Source: an uncultured Subdoligranulum sp. (lineage in GTDB: Bacteria; Bacillota_A; Clostridia; Oscillospirales; Ruminococcaceae). From it: a stretch of DNA of 23,191 bases. The notes beneath the pieces were generated by a model. That model made no database searches. It was not told the origin of the DNA and saw nothing but the letters and a program-made list of their open reading frames with translations. A program made the position numbers and the translations under genes. The stretch lies in assembly GCF_937890665.1 (NCBI RefSeq), contig NZ_CALADU010000057.1, positions 1 through 23,191 of the forward strand. Reading direction: 5' to 3'. Shown piece after piece: positions 7,147 to 15,980 of this stretch (position 1 is the first letter of the stretch; each line of letters starts with the position of its first letter).

Positions 7147-8014
7147 GTTCCATAAAATCCCCCCCCGCCGCACCCCATTTTACTGGTGTGTCGTGGTTCT
7201 GGTGGTGGTCCTGTTTTTGCTGTCGGTAACGGCCGCACTGCACTACGGCTTTGCCAATGACCGGTTGGATTTAACCTTCTATCAGTATCAGGTCAAAAGC
7301 GATAAGGTGGTCAGCAACCTGCGCATCGTACAGCTTTCCGACCTGCACTGTGCTTCCTTTGGCGACGACAACGCCGATCTGGTGGCGGAAGTAAACCGTC
7401 TGTCCCCGGATCTCATCGCCATTACCGGCGATATGATCCTGCGCCAGCAGCCCACCAACACCCAAGGGGTACTGGACCTGTGCCGGCAGCTTGTGGAGAT
7501 CGCCCCCGTCTACTACGGGTTGGGCAACCACGAGTATGCGGTCCTTTTGTCTACCGACAGTACCTTGACCGATGACCTGACCGCACTGGGTGTTCATGTG
7601 GTGAACTTGGATTATGAGATCGTCACCATTGGGGAAAACACCGTGGCCATCGGCGGTATGGCGCTGATGCCCGATCTGGTGCCCACCTACGCAGAGGATT
7701 TTCTGACCCGGATGAGCGGGGAGGACTGCTTCAAGATCTTGTTAAGCCACTACCCCGATGTGTTTGAGAGCGCCATGGACGACTACTCGTTGGATCTGGC
7801 CTTGTGCGGCCATGTACACGGCGGGGTCATCCGCCTGCCGGGACTGGGCCCTTTGTATGAGTCCAACCAAGGGTTCTTCCCCACTTGGGCCGAGGGGCAG
7901 CACGACGTCAATGGCTGCAATGTCATCATCAGCCGCGGATTGGGACAGTCCAACTGGGTGCCCCGGTTCAACAACCCGCCGGAACTGGTGGTCGTTGACA
8001 TAGATTGCTACTAA
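7139..8014 (+). CDS. Membrane-anchored metallophosphoesterase (calcineurin-like)
   Basis: 291 residues. A basic N-terminus is followed by one membrane helix at about 15-35, then a calcineurin-like domain with all metal-binding motifs: QLSDLH (D68, H70), TGD (97-98), GLGNHE (GNH at 129-131), LLSHYP and CGHVHGG. By the positive-inside rule the catalytic domain would face outside. Relatives (YkuE/YaeI type) cleave phosphodiesters or lipid-linked phosphates. The start is ATG at 7139 with AAGGAGG six bases upstream, overlapping the previous gene by 8 nt, so translation is coupled. Its place between chain-length and polymerase genes suggests a substrate in the polymer pathway, such as a lipid-linked intermediate or a phosphodiester in the glycan. 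The exact substrate cannot be read from the sequence. Confidence 0.88.
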   Translation: MAEFHKIPPRRTPFYWCVVVLVVVLFLLSVTAALHYGFANDRLDLTFYQYQVKSDKVVSNLRIVQLSDLHCASFGDDNADLVAEVNRLSPDLIAITGDMILRQQPTNTQGVLDLCRQLVEIAPVYYGLGNHEYAVLLSTDSTLTDDLTALGVHVVNLDYEIVTIGENTVAIGGMALMPDLVPTYAEDFLTRMSGEDCFKILLSHYPDVFESAMDDYSLDLALCGHVHGGVIRLPGLGPLYESNQGFFPTWAEGQHDVNGCNVIISRGLGQSNWVPRFNNPPELVVVDIDCY

Positions 8015-8036
8015 TACCGCTGGAAAGGGAGTACCC

Positions 8037-9317
8037 ATGAACATCTTGGTGGACTGGGGGCGCCGGAACTGGCGCACCGCCCTGTTTTTGGTGCTGTCGT
8101 TGGCGGCCAACCTGTGTGCCTGTTACTACTTCAACGTAGGCATCAAATACGGCGTAGCCTGCCTGATGATGGCTTGGGCTGTGGCGGAATTTGCCGTCAA
8201 ACCGGATTTTGCCAAAGCCCGCCAGATGCTGCGGTTCTTTCTGCTGTTTTATTTTCCCTTCCTGATGTTCTGGAGCTGGTCGCTGGTTCTGTGGATCATG
8301 CAGCTCCAAGACCGGGACTACATTGTTCGCGGTTCTTTGAACACCATCTACATGTTTACCATCATCGGGTATTTTCTCAGCGCCTACTACCTGTTTGGCG
8401 GCCGCTCGATTTACCTGAATTTTTACACCATGTGCGCAGCCAACACCGTCAAGCTGCTGCAGGTCTGTTTGGCTTACAGCTCGGGACAGGTCTTTTCGGA
8501 GTATTTCGCGCTGCTGCGCACCTTCACCGGGGAAACCGGTGACGCCATCCACGCCATGGAGCTCCACGATATGGTGTTTGGATTTGGTCCTTACATCGTC
8601 TTTTTCTTGCTATACCGCAAAAAAGGCCGCTTACAGTTGGGTCACCTGCTGCTGGCTTGTTTCTTCTTCACACTGGCGCTTAAACGAATCGCCGTGCCGG
8701 GGGTCATTCTCGGTGCATTGGTGGGCGGGATCTATCTGCGTCTGCCTGACCGGTTCAAAACCTTGTTTGCCCGGCTGGTGGGTTATACCGCCATCGTGGG
8801 GGTGTTTCTCTACATCTGGGGCATCCGGTCCGGCGTCTACTTTCAGTTGGCGGACGCCCTGCACATCGACCTGATGAGCCGGGATTTTCTGTTCACCTAC
8901 TACGAGGATCTCTACGACTTTTCCCCCACCTATCTGGGGCAGGGCATCCGGTTCATCTACGAGTACGGGCAAAACACCACCACGCAGGTGGGTGCCGTAC
9001 ACTGTGTGTTTCTGGAATTTCTCATCGAAACCGGGTTCTGGTGTTGGACCATCTGGCTGTTCTACGAAATGCGCTTCCGCATCCATCGGGTAGCCAAGCG
9101 GTTCGGGCTGCGGTCCGCCGCCTTTCTGCTGGCGGCCACGGTCTATATGTGGACCACCTTCATGACCGACAACACCAGCTTTTATTGGCCCCCCAACGTG
9201 GCCTATATGCACCTGACGGTGTTCTGGATCGACCTTTCGGTACGGCAGGCCCAGTGCGGCACCGCGTCTGCCGCACTGCCCCGCCGCCGGGGTTTGTTGG
9301 CGCGGGTCACCTTTTGA
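8037..9317 (+). CDS. Wzy-like O-antigen polymerase/ligase family membrane protein
   Basis: 426 residues with about ten hydrophobic helices and a large loop (about residues 275-325) carrying the block GAVHCVFLEFLIETGF, which resembles the H-N-x-x-L-x-x-x-x-E-x-G region of Wzy/WaaL proteins. Such enzymes join undecaprenyl-linked repeat units outside the membrane, or ligate polymer to an acceptor. It follows two Wzz-like genes, its usual functional partners. AAAGGGAG lies before ATG at 8037. The call rests on topology, the loop block and context. Primary sequence in this family is poorly conserved, so polymerase and ligase roles cannot be separated. Confidence 0.72.
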   Translation: MNILVDWGRRNWRTALFLVLSLAANLCACYYFNVGIKYGVACLMMAWAVAEFAVKPDFAKARQMLRFFLLFYFPFLMFWSWSLVLWIMQLQDRDYIVRGSLNTIYMFTIIGYFLSAYYLFGGRSIYLNFYTMCAANTVKLLQVCLAYSSGQVFSEYFALLRTFTGETGDAIHAMELHDMVFGFGPYIVFFLLYRKKGRLQLGHLLLACFFFTLALKRIAVPGVILGALVGGIYLRLPDRFKTLFARLVGYTAIVGVFLYIWGIRSGVYFQLADALHIDLMSRDFLFTYYEDLYDFSPTYLGQGIRFIYEYGQNTTTQVGAVHCVFLEFLIETGFWCWTIWLFYEMRFRIHRVAKRFGLRSAAFLLAATVYMWTTFMTDNTSFYWPPNVAYMHLTVFWIDLSVRQAQCGTASAALPRRRGLLARVTF

Positions 9318-9351
9318 CTTCACCTTTTCACCCCCAAGGGAGGGAACCTCT

Positions 9352-10326
9352 ATGGGCCGCCGGGCGGTAATCTCGGTCCTAGTACCGGTCTACAATCTGG
9401 AAAATCGGATCGAGGCCTGTCTGGCAGCGCTGCAAGCCAGCCGTTTTCCCGACTTTGAGGTGCTCTGTTTGGATGACGGCAGCACCGACGCCACCCCCGC
9501 CTTGCTGGACGCGGCAGCCGCCCGCGATCCGCGGTTTCGGGTCTTTCATCTGCCCCACCGCGGGGTTTCGGCAGCGAGGAATTTTGGGCTGGACCACGCC
9601 GTGGGGGATTACCTAACCTTTGTGGACGGCGACGACCAACTGCACTGCTGCTTTCTGGGAGCCCTATTGGACGCTGCCCGCCGCACCGGCGCCGCCATGA
9701 CGATCGCCCGGCATCTGGAGGGGACAGACCCCGGGCCGGGGTCCCTCTGTCAACCGGGGTTTCGTTTCCTCGCCCCACAGGAACTTTTGCGTGACATCGA
9801 AAAAATCTATGTGCATGGCAAACTCTACACCCGCCGGGCGGTGGCAAGCTGCCGCTTTGCTGCGGGGCTTGCCTACGGCGAGGATGTGGTGTTTGTACTG
9901 GACGTGCTGGCGGGGGTCTGTCAACGGGGCGAAGGATTGGCTTACACCGATACACCGCTCTATTTCTATACCCCGCGTTCCGATTCAGCCTCCCATACGG
10001 CCCCGCCCGAGGCACGGCCCGCACTGCTGAGCGTCCTGCGGGACCGGGCAGCGGCAGCCCCCACCCCGGCGCTGCGCCGCCTATATCTGGAAGAGTGCTG
10101 CAAATACGCCGGTCGGTTCGCCTTGCAGTTGCGGCACCAAAAGCCGCTGCGCCGCCGCTGTCTGCAAGCGCTGGGCACTTCGGCTGCCGAACTTCGGCAA
10201 CTGCCGGGACAAACGCACCGGACATGGCTTCGCTTTGCGGCAGAATGCCTTTTGGTCCGGGTCCCACCGCTGCACCGGCTGGGGCAATGGCTGCGGGATG
10301 CCTGCAAAACGCAGGATGGATTGTGA
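9352..10326 (+). CDS. Family 2 glycosyltransferase
   Basis: 324 residues with a classic GT-A fold start: ISVLVPVYNLENRIEACLAAL, then EVLCLDDGSTDAT (D41, D42), SAARNFGLDHAVGDYLTF and VDGDDQ (residues 91-96), the DxD-like metal and nucleotide-sugar site. No membrane helix is visible. It would transfer one sugar from an NDP-sugar to the growing lipid-linked unit at the inner membrane face. The C-terminal third is Arg-rich and not recognisable. GGGAGGG lies before ATG at 9352. Sugar and linkage cannot be predicted. Confidence 0.93.
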   Translation: MGRRAVISVLVPVYNLENRIEACLAALQASRFPDFEVLCLDDGSTDATPALLDAAAARDPRFRVFHLPHRGVSAARNFGLDHAVGDYLTFVDGDDQLHCCFLGALLDAARRTGAAMTIARHLEGTDPGPGSLCQPGFRFLAPQELLRDIEKIYVHGKLYTRRAVASCRFAAGLAYGEDVVFVLDVLAGVCQRGEGLAYTDTPLYFYTPRSDSASHTAPPEARPALLSVLRDRAAAAPTPALRRLYLEECCKYAGRFALQLRHQKPLRRRCLQALGTSAAELRQLPGQTHRTWLRFAAECLLVRVPPLHRLGQWLRDACKTQDGL

Positions 10327-10347
10327 AAAACACGAGGAGGGATGAAG

Positions 10348-11475
10348 ATGCGAATCGCCATGTTAGGGCACAAGCGGGTGCCCTCCCGCGAGGGCGGGAT
10401 CGAAGTGGCCGTGGAAGAACTGGGTGCGCGGATGACAGCCCTTGGCCACAGCGTCACGTTGTACAATCGGGCCGGGCACCATGTGAGCGGTAAGCATCTG
10501 GACCAAGCCCGGCGCAAAGAATACCGCGGCATGCAGCTTCGTTATGTGCCCACCCTCGACCGCAAGGGCTTTGCCGCCCTTTCCTCCGCCTTTTTCTCGG
10601 CCTTCTGCGCCGCGTTTGGCCCATATGACATCGTACATATTCACGCCGAGGGGCCGGCCATCATGGCGTGGCTGCCCCGGCTGACCGGCAAAGGAGTGGT
10701 GGTAACCATCCACGGGCTGGACCATCGCCGTGCCAAATGGGGCTTTTTTGGCCGCACGGCCATCCTGCTGGGGGAACGTTCCGCCGTCTTATTTGCCCAC
10801 GAGATCATCGTATTGAGCGAGAACGCCCGCCGGTATTTCGAGGAAACCTATCACCGCACCACCGTACTGCTTCACAACGGGGTCAACCGTCCCGAGCCGC
10901 GCCCTGCCGAGCTGATCCGCAGCCAATACGGCCTGACGCCGGGCAGCTACCTGCTCTATCTGGGCCGCCTTGTACCGGAAAAAGGGCTGGACTTGCTGGT
11001 GCGGGCCTACCAAGCACTGCACACCGACAAAACATTGGTCATCGCCGGCGGAGCCTCGGACAGCGGCGCCTACATGGCGCAGCTCCAGACCTTGGCCGCC
11101 GGGGACCCCCGCATCCTCTTCACCGGTTTTGTGCAGGGGCCGCTGTTGGAGGAACTGTACTCCAACGCCTATCTCTACGTACTGCCCAGCCATCTGGAGG
11201 GAATGCCCCTAAGTCTGCTGGAAGCCATGAGCTACGGCAACTGCTGCCTGACCTCCGACATTCAGGAATGCACCCGCGTCATCGGTTCCCATGGGGCCAC
11301 CTTCCGCTGCGGGGATGAAGCAGATCTGCGCCGTGCGTTGCAGCAGCTCTGCGACGACCCGGCTTTGGTGCAGCGCTTCCGGCAGAAAGCCGCCGACCGG
11401 GTTTTGGAACGTTTTTCTTGGGATGATGCCGTCCGGCAAACCCTGCAACTCTATGAGAGGGTACTGCGCGCATGA
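10348..11475 (+). CDS. Family 4 glycosyltransferase (DUF1972-like N-terminus)
   Basis: 375 residues. The N-terminal part (MLGHKRVPSREGGIEVAVEE) resembles the DUF1972 domain of rhamnosyltransferase-like enzymes. The C-terminal GT-B half shows LYLGRLVPEKGLDLLVRAY and the acceptor/donor loop SHLEGMPLSLLEAMSYG with the E-x7-E pattern. I prefer ATG at 10348 over 10342, because GAGGAGG is seven bases from 10348 and only one from 10342. It is followed by a second GT4 gene with a 4-nt ATGA overlap, so the two are translationally coupled. Sugar specificity is unknown. Confidence 0.92.
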   Translation: MRIAMLGHKRVPSREGGIEVAVEELGARMTALGHSVTLYNRAGHHVSGKHLDQARRKEYRGMQLRYVPTLDRKGFAALSSAFFSAFCAAFGPYDIVHIHAEGPAIMAWLPRLTGKGVVVTIHGLDHRRAKWGFFGRTAILLGERSAVLFAHEIIVLSENARRYFEETYHRTTVLLHNGVNRPEPRPAELIRSQYGLTPGSYLLYLGRLVPEKGLDLLVRAYQALHTDKTLVIAGGASDSGAYMAQLQTLAAGDPRILFTGFVQGPLLEELYSNAYLYVLPSHLEGMPLSLLEAMSYGNCCLTSDIQECTRVIGSHGATFRCGDEADLRRALQQLCDDPALVQRFRQKAADRVLERFSWDDAVRQTLQLYERVLRA

Positions 11476-12743
11476 AGGTTCTACTGGTCAACAAATTCCA
11501 CTACCGCAAGGGCGGCAGCGAGACCTACTACTTCACGCTGGCCGAGGCGTTGGCGGCCGCCGGGCATACCGTGATTTTTTTCTCGATGGAAGACCCCCAA
11601 AATCTGCCCTGCCCGCAGGCGGAATATTTTGTTCCCAATGCCTCGGTGGACGGCGGGCTGGCAGGCCGGGTACAGATGCTGCGCCAGATGGTCTATTCCC
11701 GCCCGGCCTACCGCCGGATGGCCGCTTTGCTGCAAGCCGAGCACCCCGATCTGGTGCTCTTGAATCTGGTGCACAAGCACCTGACGCTCTCCATTTTGGA
11801 AGCCATTCGCGCCTACGACCCGGCGCTGCCGGTCTTTTGGACGCTCCACGACCTCATTCCGGCTTGTCCTGCCTACACCATGCGGGATGGGCAAGGCAAA
11901 ATCTGCGAGGCGTGTCTGGCGGGCAGCTTTGTTCCCTGTGTGCAGAACCGCTGTATCCGGGGTTCCCTGCCCATGAGCTTGCTGGCCTATCGGGAAGCCA
12001 CCGTCATCCGCCGCAAAGGCTGGTATGATCTGGTGGACCTTTATCTCTGCCCCAGTGCCTTTTATCGCCGGCTGCTGACCCGCGCCCAATTCACCCATGC
12101 CCCGCTGGTGACGCTGCGCAATCCGCTGCCGTTGGACACCTGCTACACCTTGGCCGGACCGGAGGAAGGATACTTCCTCTATATGGGCCGTCTGTCGGCG
12201 GAAAAAGGCGTTTTGACGCTGCTGCGCGCCGCCATCGACACCCATTGCCCCTTGGTGGTCTGCGGCACTGGTCCGCAGGAAGATGCCTGCCGCCAACTGG
12301 CCGCCGGACAGGACCACATCCAGTTCCGGGGCTTTCAGACCGGGGAGGCCCTGCGCCGTATCGTGCAGGGTTGCCGCTGTGTGGTACTGCCTTCGGAGTG
12401 GTACGAAAACGGGCCTTACAGCGCCGCCGAGGCCATGGCACAGGGCAAACCGCTGATCGTATCGGATCAAGGGGGCCTGCCCGAACTGGTGGAGGACGGC
12501 GTGAACGGTTTTGTCTATCCCATGGCAGAGGGCGCTGCCGCACTGGGGCAGCGGCTGTGCGCCATGCGGGATCTGCCCGCCGACGCCTACGCCGCCCAAT
12601 GCCGCAGCGCACGGGACCGCGCCCGGGCATGGTTTGACCCCCGGACCTATGTGCAGACGCTGGAAGCCCTATATACCGCCATACGCCGTGGGGAATCCCC
12701 CACATCCCTTGTGACCGAAGAAGGAGGTCCCCTGCATGGCTGA
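11472..12743 (+). CDS. Family 4 glycosyltransferase
   Basis: 423 residues. The N-terminal nucleotide-fold half starts KVLLVNKFHYRKGGSETYYF, typical of GT4. A Cys-rich middle (CPAYTMRDGQGKICEACL, then CVQNRC, four or five Cys within about 35 residues) could bind metal and is seen in some capsule GT4 proteins. The C-terminal half has YMGRLSAEKGVLTLLRA, then SEWYENGPYSAAEAMAQGK with the E-x7-E pattern. It overlaps its neighbours at both ends (4 nt and 8 nt). It probably adds a sugar to the same lipid-linked unit as the two upstream transferases. Confidence 0.92.
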   Translation: MKVLLVNKFHYRKGGSETYYFTLAEALAAAGHTVIFFSMEDPQNLPCPQAEYFVPNASVDGGLAGRVQMLRQMVYSRPAYRRMAALLQAEHPDLVLLNLVHKHLTLSILEAIRAYDPALPVFWTLHDLIPACPAYTMRDGQGKICEACLAGSFVPCVQNRCIRGSLPMSLLAYREATVIRRKGWYDLVDLYLCPSAFYRRLLTRAQFTHAPLVTLRNPLPLDTCYTLAGPEEGYFLYMGRLSAEKGVLTLLRAAIDTHCPLVVCGTGPQEDACRQLAAGQDHIQFRGFQTGEALRRIVQGCRCVVLPSEWYENGPYSAAEAMAQGKPLIVSDQGGLPELVEDGVNGFVYPMAEGAAALGQRLCAMRDLPADAYAAQCRSARDRARAWFDPRTYVQTLEALYTAIRRGESPTSLVTEEGGPLHG

Positions 12744-13917
12744 GAAAAAACTCAACGGTACCGTCATTGTGACCTACCGCTGCAACGCCCGGTGCTCGAT
12801 GTGCAATCGCTACAAAGCGCCCTCCCGCCCCGAGGAAGAACTGACGCTGGAAACCATCCGCAAGCTGCCGCGGATGTACTTTACCAACATCACCGGCGGC
12901 GAGCCCTTTATCCGTACCGATCTGCCCGCCATTGTGGAGGAACTGTACAAGAAAAGCGACCGCATCGTTATCTCTACCAACGGTTTTTTCACCGAGCGCA
13001 TCGTGGCCCTCTGCAAGCAGTTCCCGCAGGTGGGCATCCGCATTTCCATTGAAGGTCTGGAGGAGACCAACAACGCCATCCGCGGTTTGGAAAACGGTTT
13101 TCAGCGGGGGTACGAAACCCTGAAGACCCTGCGGGCCATGGGCATGAAGGACGTAGGGTTCGGCATGACCGTGCAGGATTGCAACGCCCCCGATCTGGTG
13201 CCGCTCTATCGGCTGTCTGACCAGATGGGGATGGAGTTTGCTACCGCCTCGCTGCACAACAGCTTCTATTTTGTGGAAGGGCATAACATCATCCACGACC
13301 GCCCCATGGTGGCCCAGCATTTTGAGGATCTGGTCAACGAACTGCTGCGGTCCAACAGCCCGAAAAAATGGTTTCGGGCCTACTTTAACCATGGGCTGAT
13401 CAACTACATCTACGGCCAAAAACGGCTGCTGCCCTGTGACATGAGCTTCGACACCTTCTTCATCGACCCCTACGGCGATGTAATGCCCTGCAACGGCACC
13501 AAGGACAAGGAAGTGATGGGCAACCTGAACACCCAAACTTGGGACGAATTGTGGTCCAACCCCGCTGCGGAAGCGGTGCGCCGCAAGGTGCGCTGCTGTG
13601 ACCGCAACTGCTGGATGATCGGCTCGGTGTCCCCGGCTATGCACAAATATATCTGGAAACCGGCGTGGTGGGTGTTCCGCCACAAGTTCCTGCGGTTTTA
13701 CCGGCGCAAGCCCTATTCCATGTACGAATTGCCCATTGTGCGGGATTACCGCGACGGCAAGGTGACCAAGGCGGAACTGGATGCCTGCTCTACCTGTGAC
13801 CTGCATGCTTCTGTCTGCGACGGCCTCTCGGCGGAGAGCCGGGCCCAGTTGGCGCATCGTTCCGGGGAGGAGATCGTGGCGGAGGACCTGCAGGGGCAAG
13901 GAACGGCCCAATCCTGA
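12736..13917 (+). CDS. Radical SAM protein with SPASM-like C-terminus
   Basis: 393 residues. The [4Fe-4S]-SAM site is CNARCSMC (C16, C20, C23), followed by NITGGEPFIRTDL, the SAM-binding GGE block. Further Cys near residues 234 and 252 (CDMSF... to GDVMPC) and 286-291 (CCDRNC) match a SPASM-like auxiliary-cluster region, with one more group near 350 (CSTCDLHASVC). SPASM enzymes commonly modify ribosomal peptides. Others act on small molecules or sugars. AAGGAGG lies eight bases before ATG at 12736 and the gene overlaps the GT4 gene by 8 nt. It is in the sugar operon but the only obvious peptide-modifying enzyme in the window, so the PqqD-bound peptide at 3299-3481 is a possible substrate. That link is inference. 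Confidence 0.88.
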   Translation: MAEKKLNGTVIVTYRCNARCSMCNRYKAPSRPEEELTLETIRKLPRMYFTNITGGEPFIRTDLPAIVEELYKKSDRIVISTNGFFTERIVALCKQFPQVGIRISIEGLEETNNAIRGLENGFQRGYETLKTLRAMGMKDVGFGMTVQDCNAPDLVPLYRLSDQMGMEFATASLHNSFYFVEGHNIIHDRPMVAQHFEDLVNELLRSNSPKKWFRAYFNHGLINYIYGQKRLLPCDMSFDTFFIDPYGDVMPCNGTKDKEVMGNLNTQTWDELWSNPAAEAVRRKVRCCDRNCWMIGSVSPAMHKYIWKPAWWVFRHKFLRFYRRKPYSMYELPIVRDYRDGKVTKAELDACSTCDLHASVCDGLSAESRAQLAHRSGEEIVAEDLQGQGTAQS

Positions 13918-13947
13918 CCGGTTTGTAGTTCTAGCAAGGAGATCGTC

Positions 13948-14904
13948 ATGCAATCCATCGCTTTTGTGCTAGCCTATTTCGGGGATTTAAACGCCACGGG
14001 GTATTTTCCGCTGTTTTTGCGAAGCTGCGGGCAGAATCCCACGGTGGATTTTTGGCTCTTTACCGACGACCACACCCCCTACGACTATCCCCACAACGTC
14101 CGGGTCCGCTACCTGACGCTGCCCGAAGTCCGCGCCCGGATCCAAGCGGTCATCCCCTACCCCATCATTTTGCAGGTCCCCATGGATCTGTGCAGTTTTC
14201 AGCCCGCGTTTGGGGAAGTTTTTGCCGCAGAGCTGGCCCCCTACGACTTTTGGGGACATATCGACTGCGACCTGATTTTGGGAAATGTGCGCCATTTTGT
14301 CACCGAGGACATCCTGACCCGGTACGACAAGATCTATTCCCACGGCCATATGACCCTCTACCTCAATACCCCCGCCATGAACGCCCTCTACCGCACCGGC
14401 GAAACCGCACAGGCGCTCTCCCGGTATGCCTTTACCGCCGGGGAGCTTAGCTGCTTTGACGAATGGGGGCGGGGCGGCGGCATCAATGGCCTTTGCCTGC
14501 GGGCCGGGTATCCCCTGTACGATGCCTATGATTTTGACGACATTGACGTGACGCGCCGCGCCTTTTGGCCGGTGCAACTGCGCCGCAACGAACCTTACAA
14601 CGCTATGGCGCACCTCTGCTACGAGAAGAAGGGTGACCAACTGCTGCGCCACTGCCTGCTGTACGGTGCCCTTTATACAGCGCCGGTGCTGTACACCCAT
14701 TTTCAAAAGCGGGCCATGACCTGCCCGCCGGCGCTGTGGCAGGCCGAAGCGTATTTGATCGTGCCGGATGAATTTCTGCCCATCCAGCCGGTGGATGAAG
14801 CCTTTTTGCAGAGGCTGCGTCCCGACGGGCTGCGCTGGTCCTATCTGGTCCGGCGTTACCGGGCCGCCATACTGCGGCGGCTGAAACGATGGGAACGGCG
14901 GTAG
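13948..14904 (+). CDS. DUF6625-like protein, probable glycosyltransferase
   Basis: 318 residues beginning SIAFVLAYFGDLNATGYFPLFL, with FWLFTDD and a clear DxD-type site in FWGHIDCDLILGNVRHF. The order of blocks matches the DUF6625 family often found in Clostridia polysaccharide clusters. It is probably a GT-A-like enzyme using an NDP-sugar. No membrane helix is visible. AAGGAG lies six bases before ATG at 13948. It is placed between a radical SAM and an acyltransferase gene, consistent with late decoration of the repeat unit. The function is not proven in the family as far as I know. Confidence 0.72.
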   Translation: MQSIAFVLAYFGDLNATGYFPLFLRSCGQNPTVDFWLFTDDHTPYDYPHNVRVRYLTLPEVRARIQAVIPYPIILQVPMDLCSFQPAFGEVFAAELAPYDFWGHIDCDLILGNVRHFVTEDILTRYDKIYSHGHMTLYLNTPAMNALYRTGETAQALSRYAFTAGELSCFDEWGRGGGINGLCLRAGYPLYDAYDFDDIDVTRRAFWPVQLRRNEPYNAMAHLCYEKKGDQLLRHCLLYGALYTAPVLYTHFQKRAMTCPPALWQAEAYLIVPDEFLPIQPVDEAFLQRLRPDGLRWSYLVRRYRAAILRRLKRWERR

Positions 14905-14927
14905 CCCCGGGTACCGCAGGAGGTTAT

Positions 14928-15956
14928 ATGCAGACAAAACGGGAAATCTGGATCGACAACAGCAAAAGCGTTGCCTGTATTCTGGTGGTGCTGGGGCATT
15001 TTTTCCAGAGCATGACCAAGGCAAACCTTTTGCCCCAGAGCGCACTGCTGGGCTGGTTCGATGAGGCCATCTACTACTTTCATGTGCCGCTCTTCTTTTT
15101 CTGTTCCGGCTACCTGTACCAGCGCACCGCCTGCGTGGACAGCCCTGCCGCGTGGCGCCGCAATCTTGCCAAAAAAGCGCTGGCACTGGGGGTGCCCTAC
15201 CTAACCTTTTCCTGCCTGACTTGGCTGCTGAAAACCCTCTTTGCCGATGCCGTCAACGATGCCGCCGGAGGATTGCTTGACACCCTGCTGGTACACCCAG
15301 CCTCACCGTATTGGTATCTTTACGCTTTGTTTTTCCTATTCTGTCTGGTCCCCACCTTCCAGACCCGCCGAATGGCCGCCTTCTACACAGCAGCGGCCGT
15401 GGCGCTGAAAGCGGCGGGGCTGTGGTTGTCCTTTCCCCTTCCGGCGTTGACCTACCTGACCGACCACGCCGTATGGTTTGTGCTGGGGATGCTGCTGGCC
15501 CGCCGCTGCCGTCCCGGCTTCGCGCCGCCTGCACGGTATGGGCTGCTCAGTGGCGGGGCTGCCGCCGTCTTTCTGGCCCTGAGCGTGGTGCGATACCAAA
15601 CCGGAATGGGCGGGTCGCTGTGGGCACCGCTGCTCTGCCTGCTGGGCATTGCCATGGTCCTGCTGCCCATGGCCGGCTACTACCACACCCACCCCCAAAA
15701 TCGATTTTGGGGGCTGCTGGCCCGCTATACCCTGCCGATCTATTTGATGCACACCCTCTGTGCCGCACCGCTGCGTGTCCTGTTGAACCGTTTGGGGATT
15801 CATCAGGTCCCCGTGCATCTGCTCGCCGGGCTGTTTTTCAGTTTTGCCGGGCCGATCTTTGCCGCATGGGTGACAGAAAAACTTCGCTGGCCGTTGTTTT
15901 TTCTTTATCCCAACCGGGTATTGGCCCAGCGCCGCGCCACCGCCGCCAAGCGGTGA
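14928..15956 (+). CDS. Acyltransferase family 3 (O-acetyltransferase, fucose-4-O-acetylase-like)
   Basis: 342 residues with about ten membrane helices. The start EIWIDNSKSVACILVVLGHFF carries the conserved Asp-Asn-x-Lys and the His of the VVLGH motif in which acyltransferase-3 proteins place their catalytic residue. Later blocks (FHVPLFFFCSGYL, LYALFFLF, YTLPIYLMHTL) also fit. It would O-acetylate a sugar of the polymer. The ATG at 14928 is chosen because AGGAGG lies just upstream; an earlier ATG at 14889 lies in the previous gene's end and lacks one. A 22-bp perfect palindrome lies inside the gene at 15692-15713. Confidence 0.9.
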   Translation: MQTKREIWIDNSKSVACILVVLGHFFQSMTKANLLPQSALLGWFDEAIYYFHVPLFFFCSGYLYQRTACVDSPAAWRRNLAKKALALGVPYLTFSCLTWLLKTLFADAVNDAAGGLLDTLLVHPASPYWYLYALFFLFCLVPTFQTRRMAAFYTAAAVALKAAGLWLSFPLPALTYLTDHAVWFVLGMLLARRCRPGFAPPARYGLLSGGAAAVFLALSVVRYQTGMGGSLWAPLLCLLGIAMVLLPMAGYYHTHPQNRFWGLLARYTLPIYLMHTLCAAPLRVLLNRLGIHQVPVHLLAGLFFSFAGPIFAAWVTEKLRWPLFFLYPNRVLAQRRATAAKR

Positions 15957-15980
15957 TGCCGGACCAAAAAGGAGTTTGTC

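Noticed and set aside
5422..7173. Long leftward frame opposite the GGDEF-Wzz gene
   Set aside because: GC-rich antisense shadow with no domain or ribosome site.
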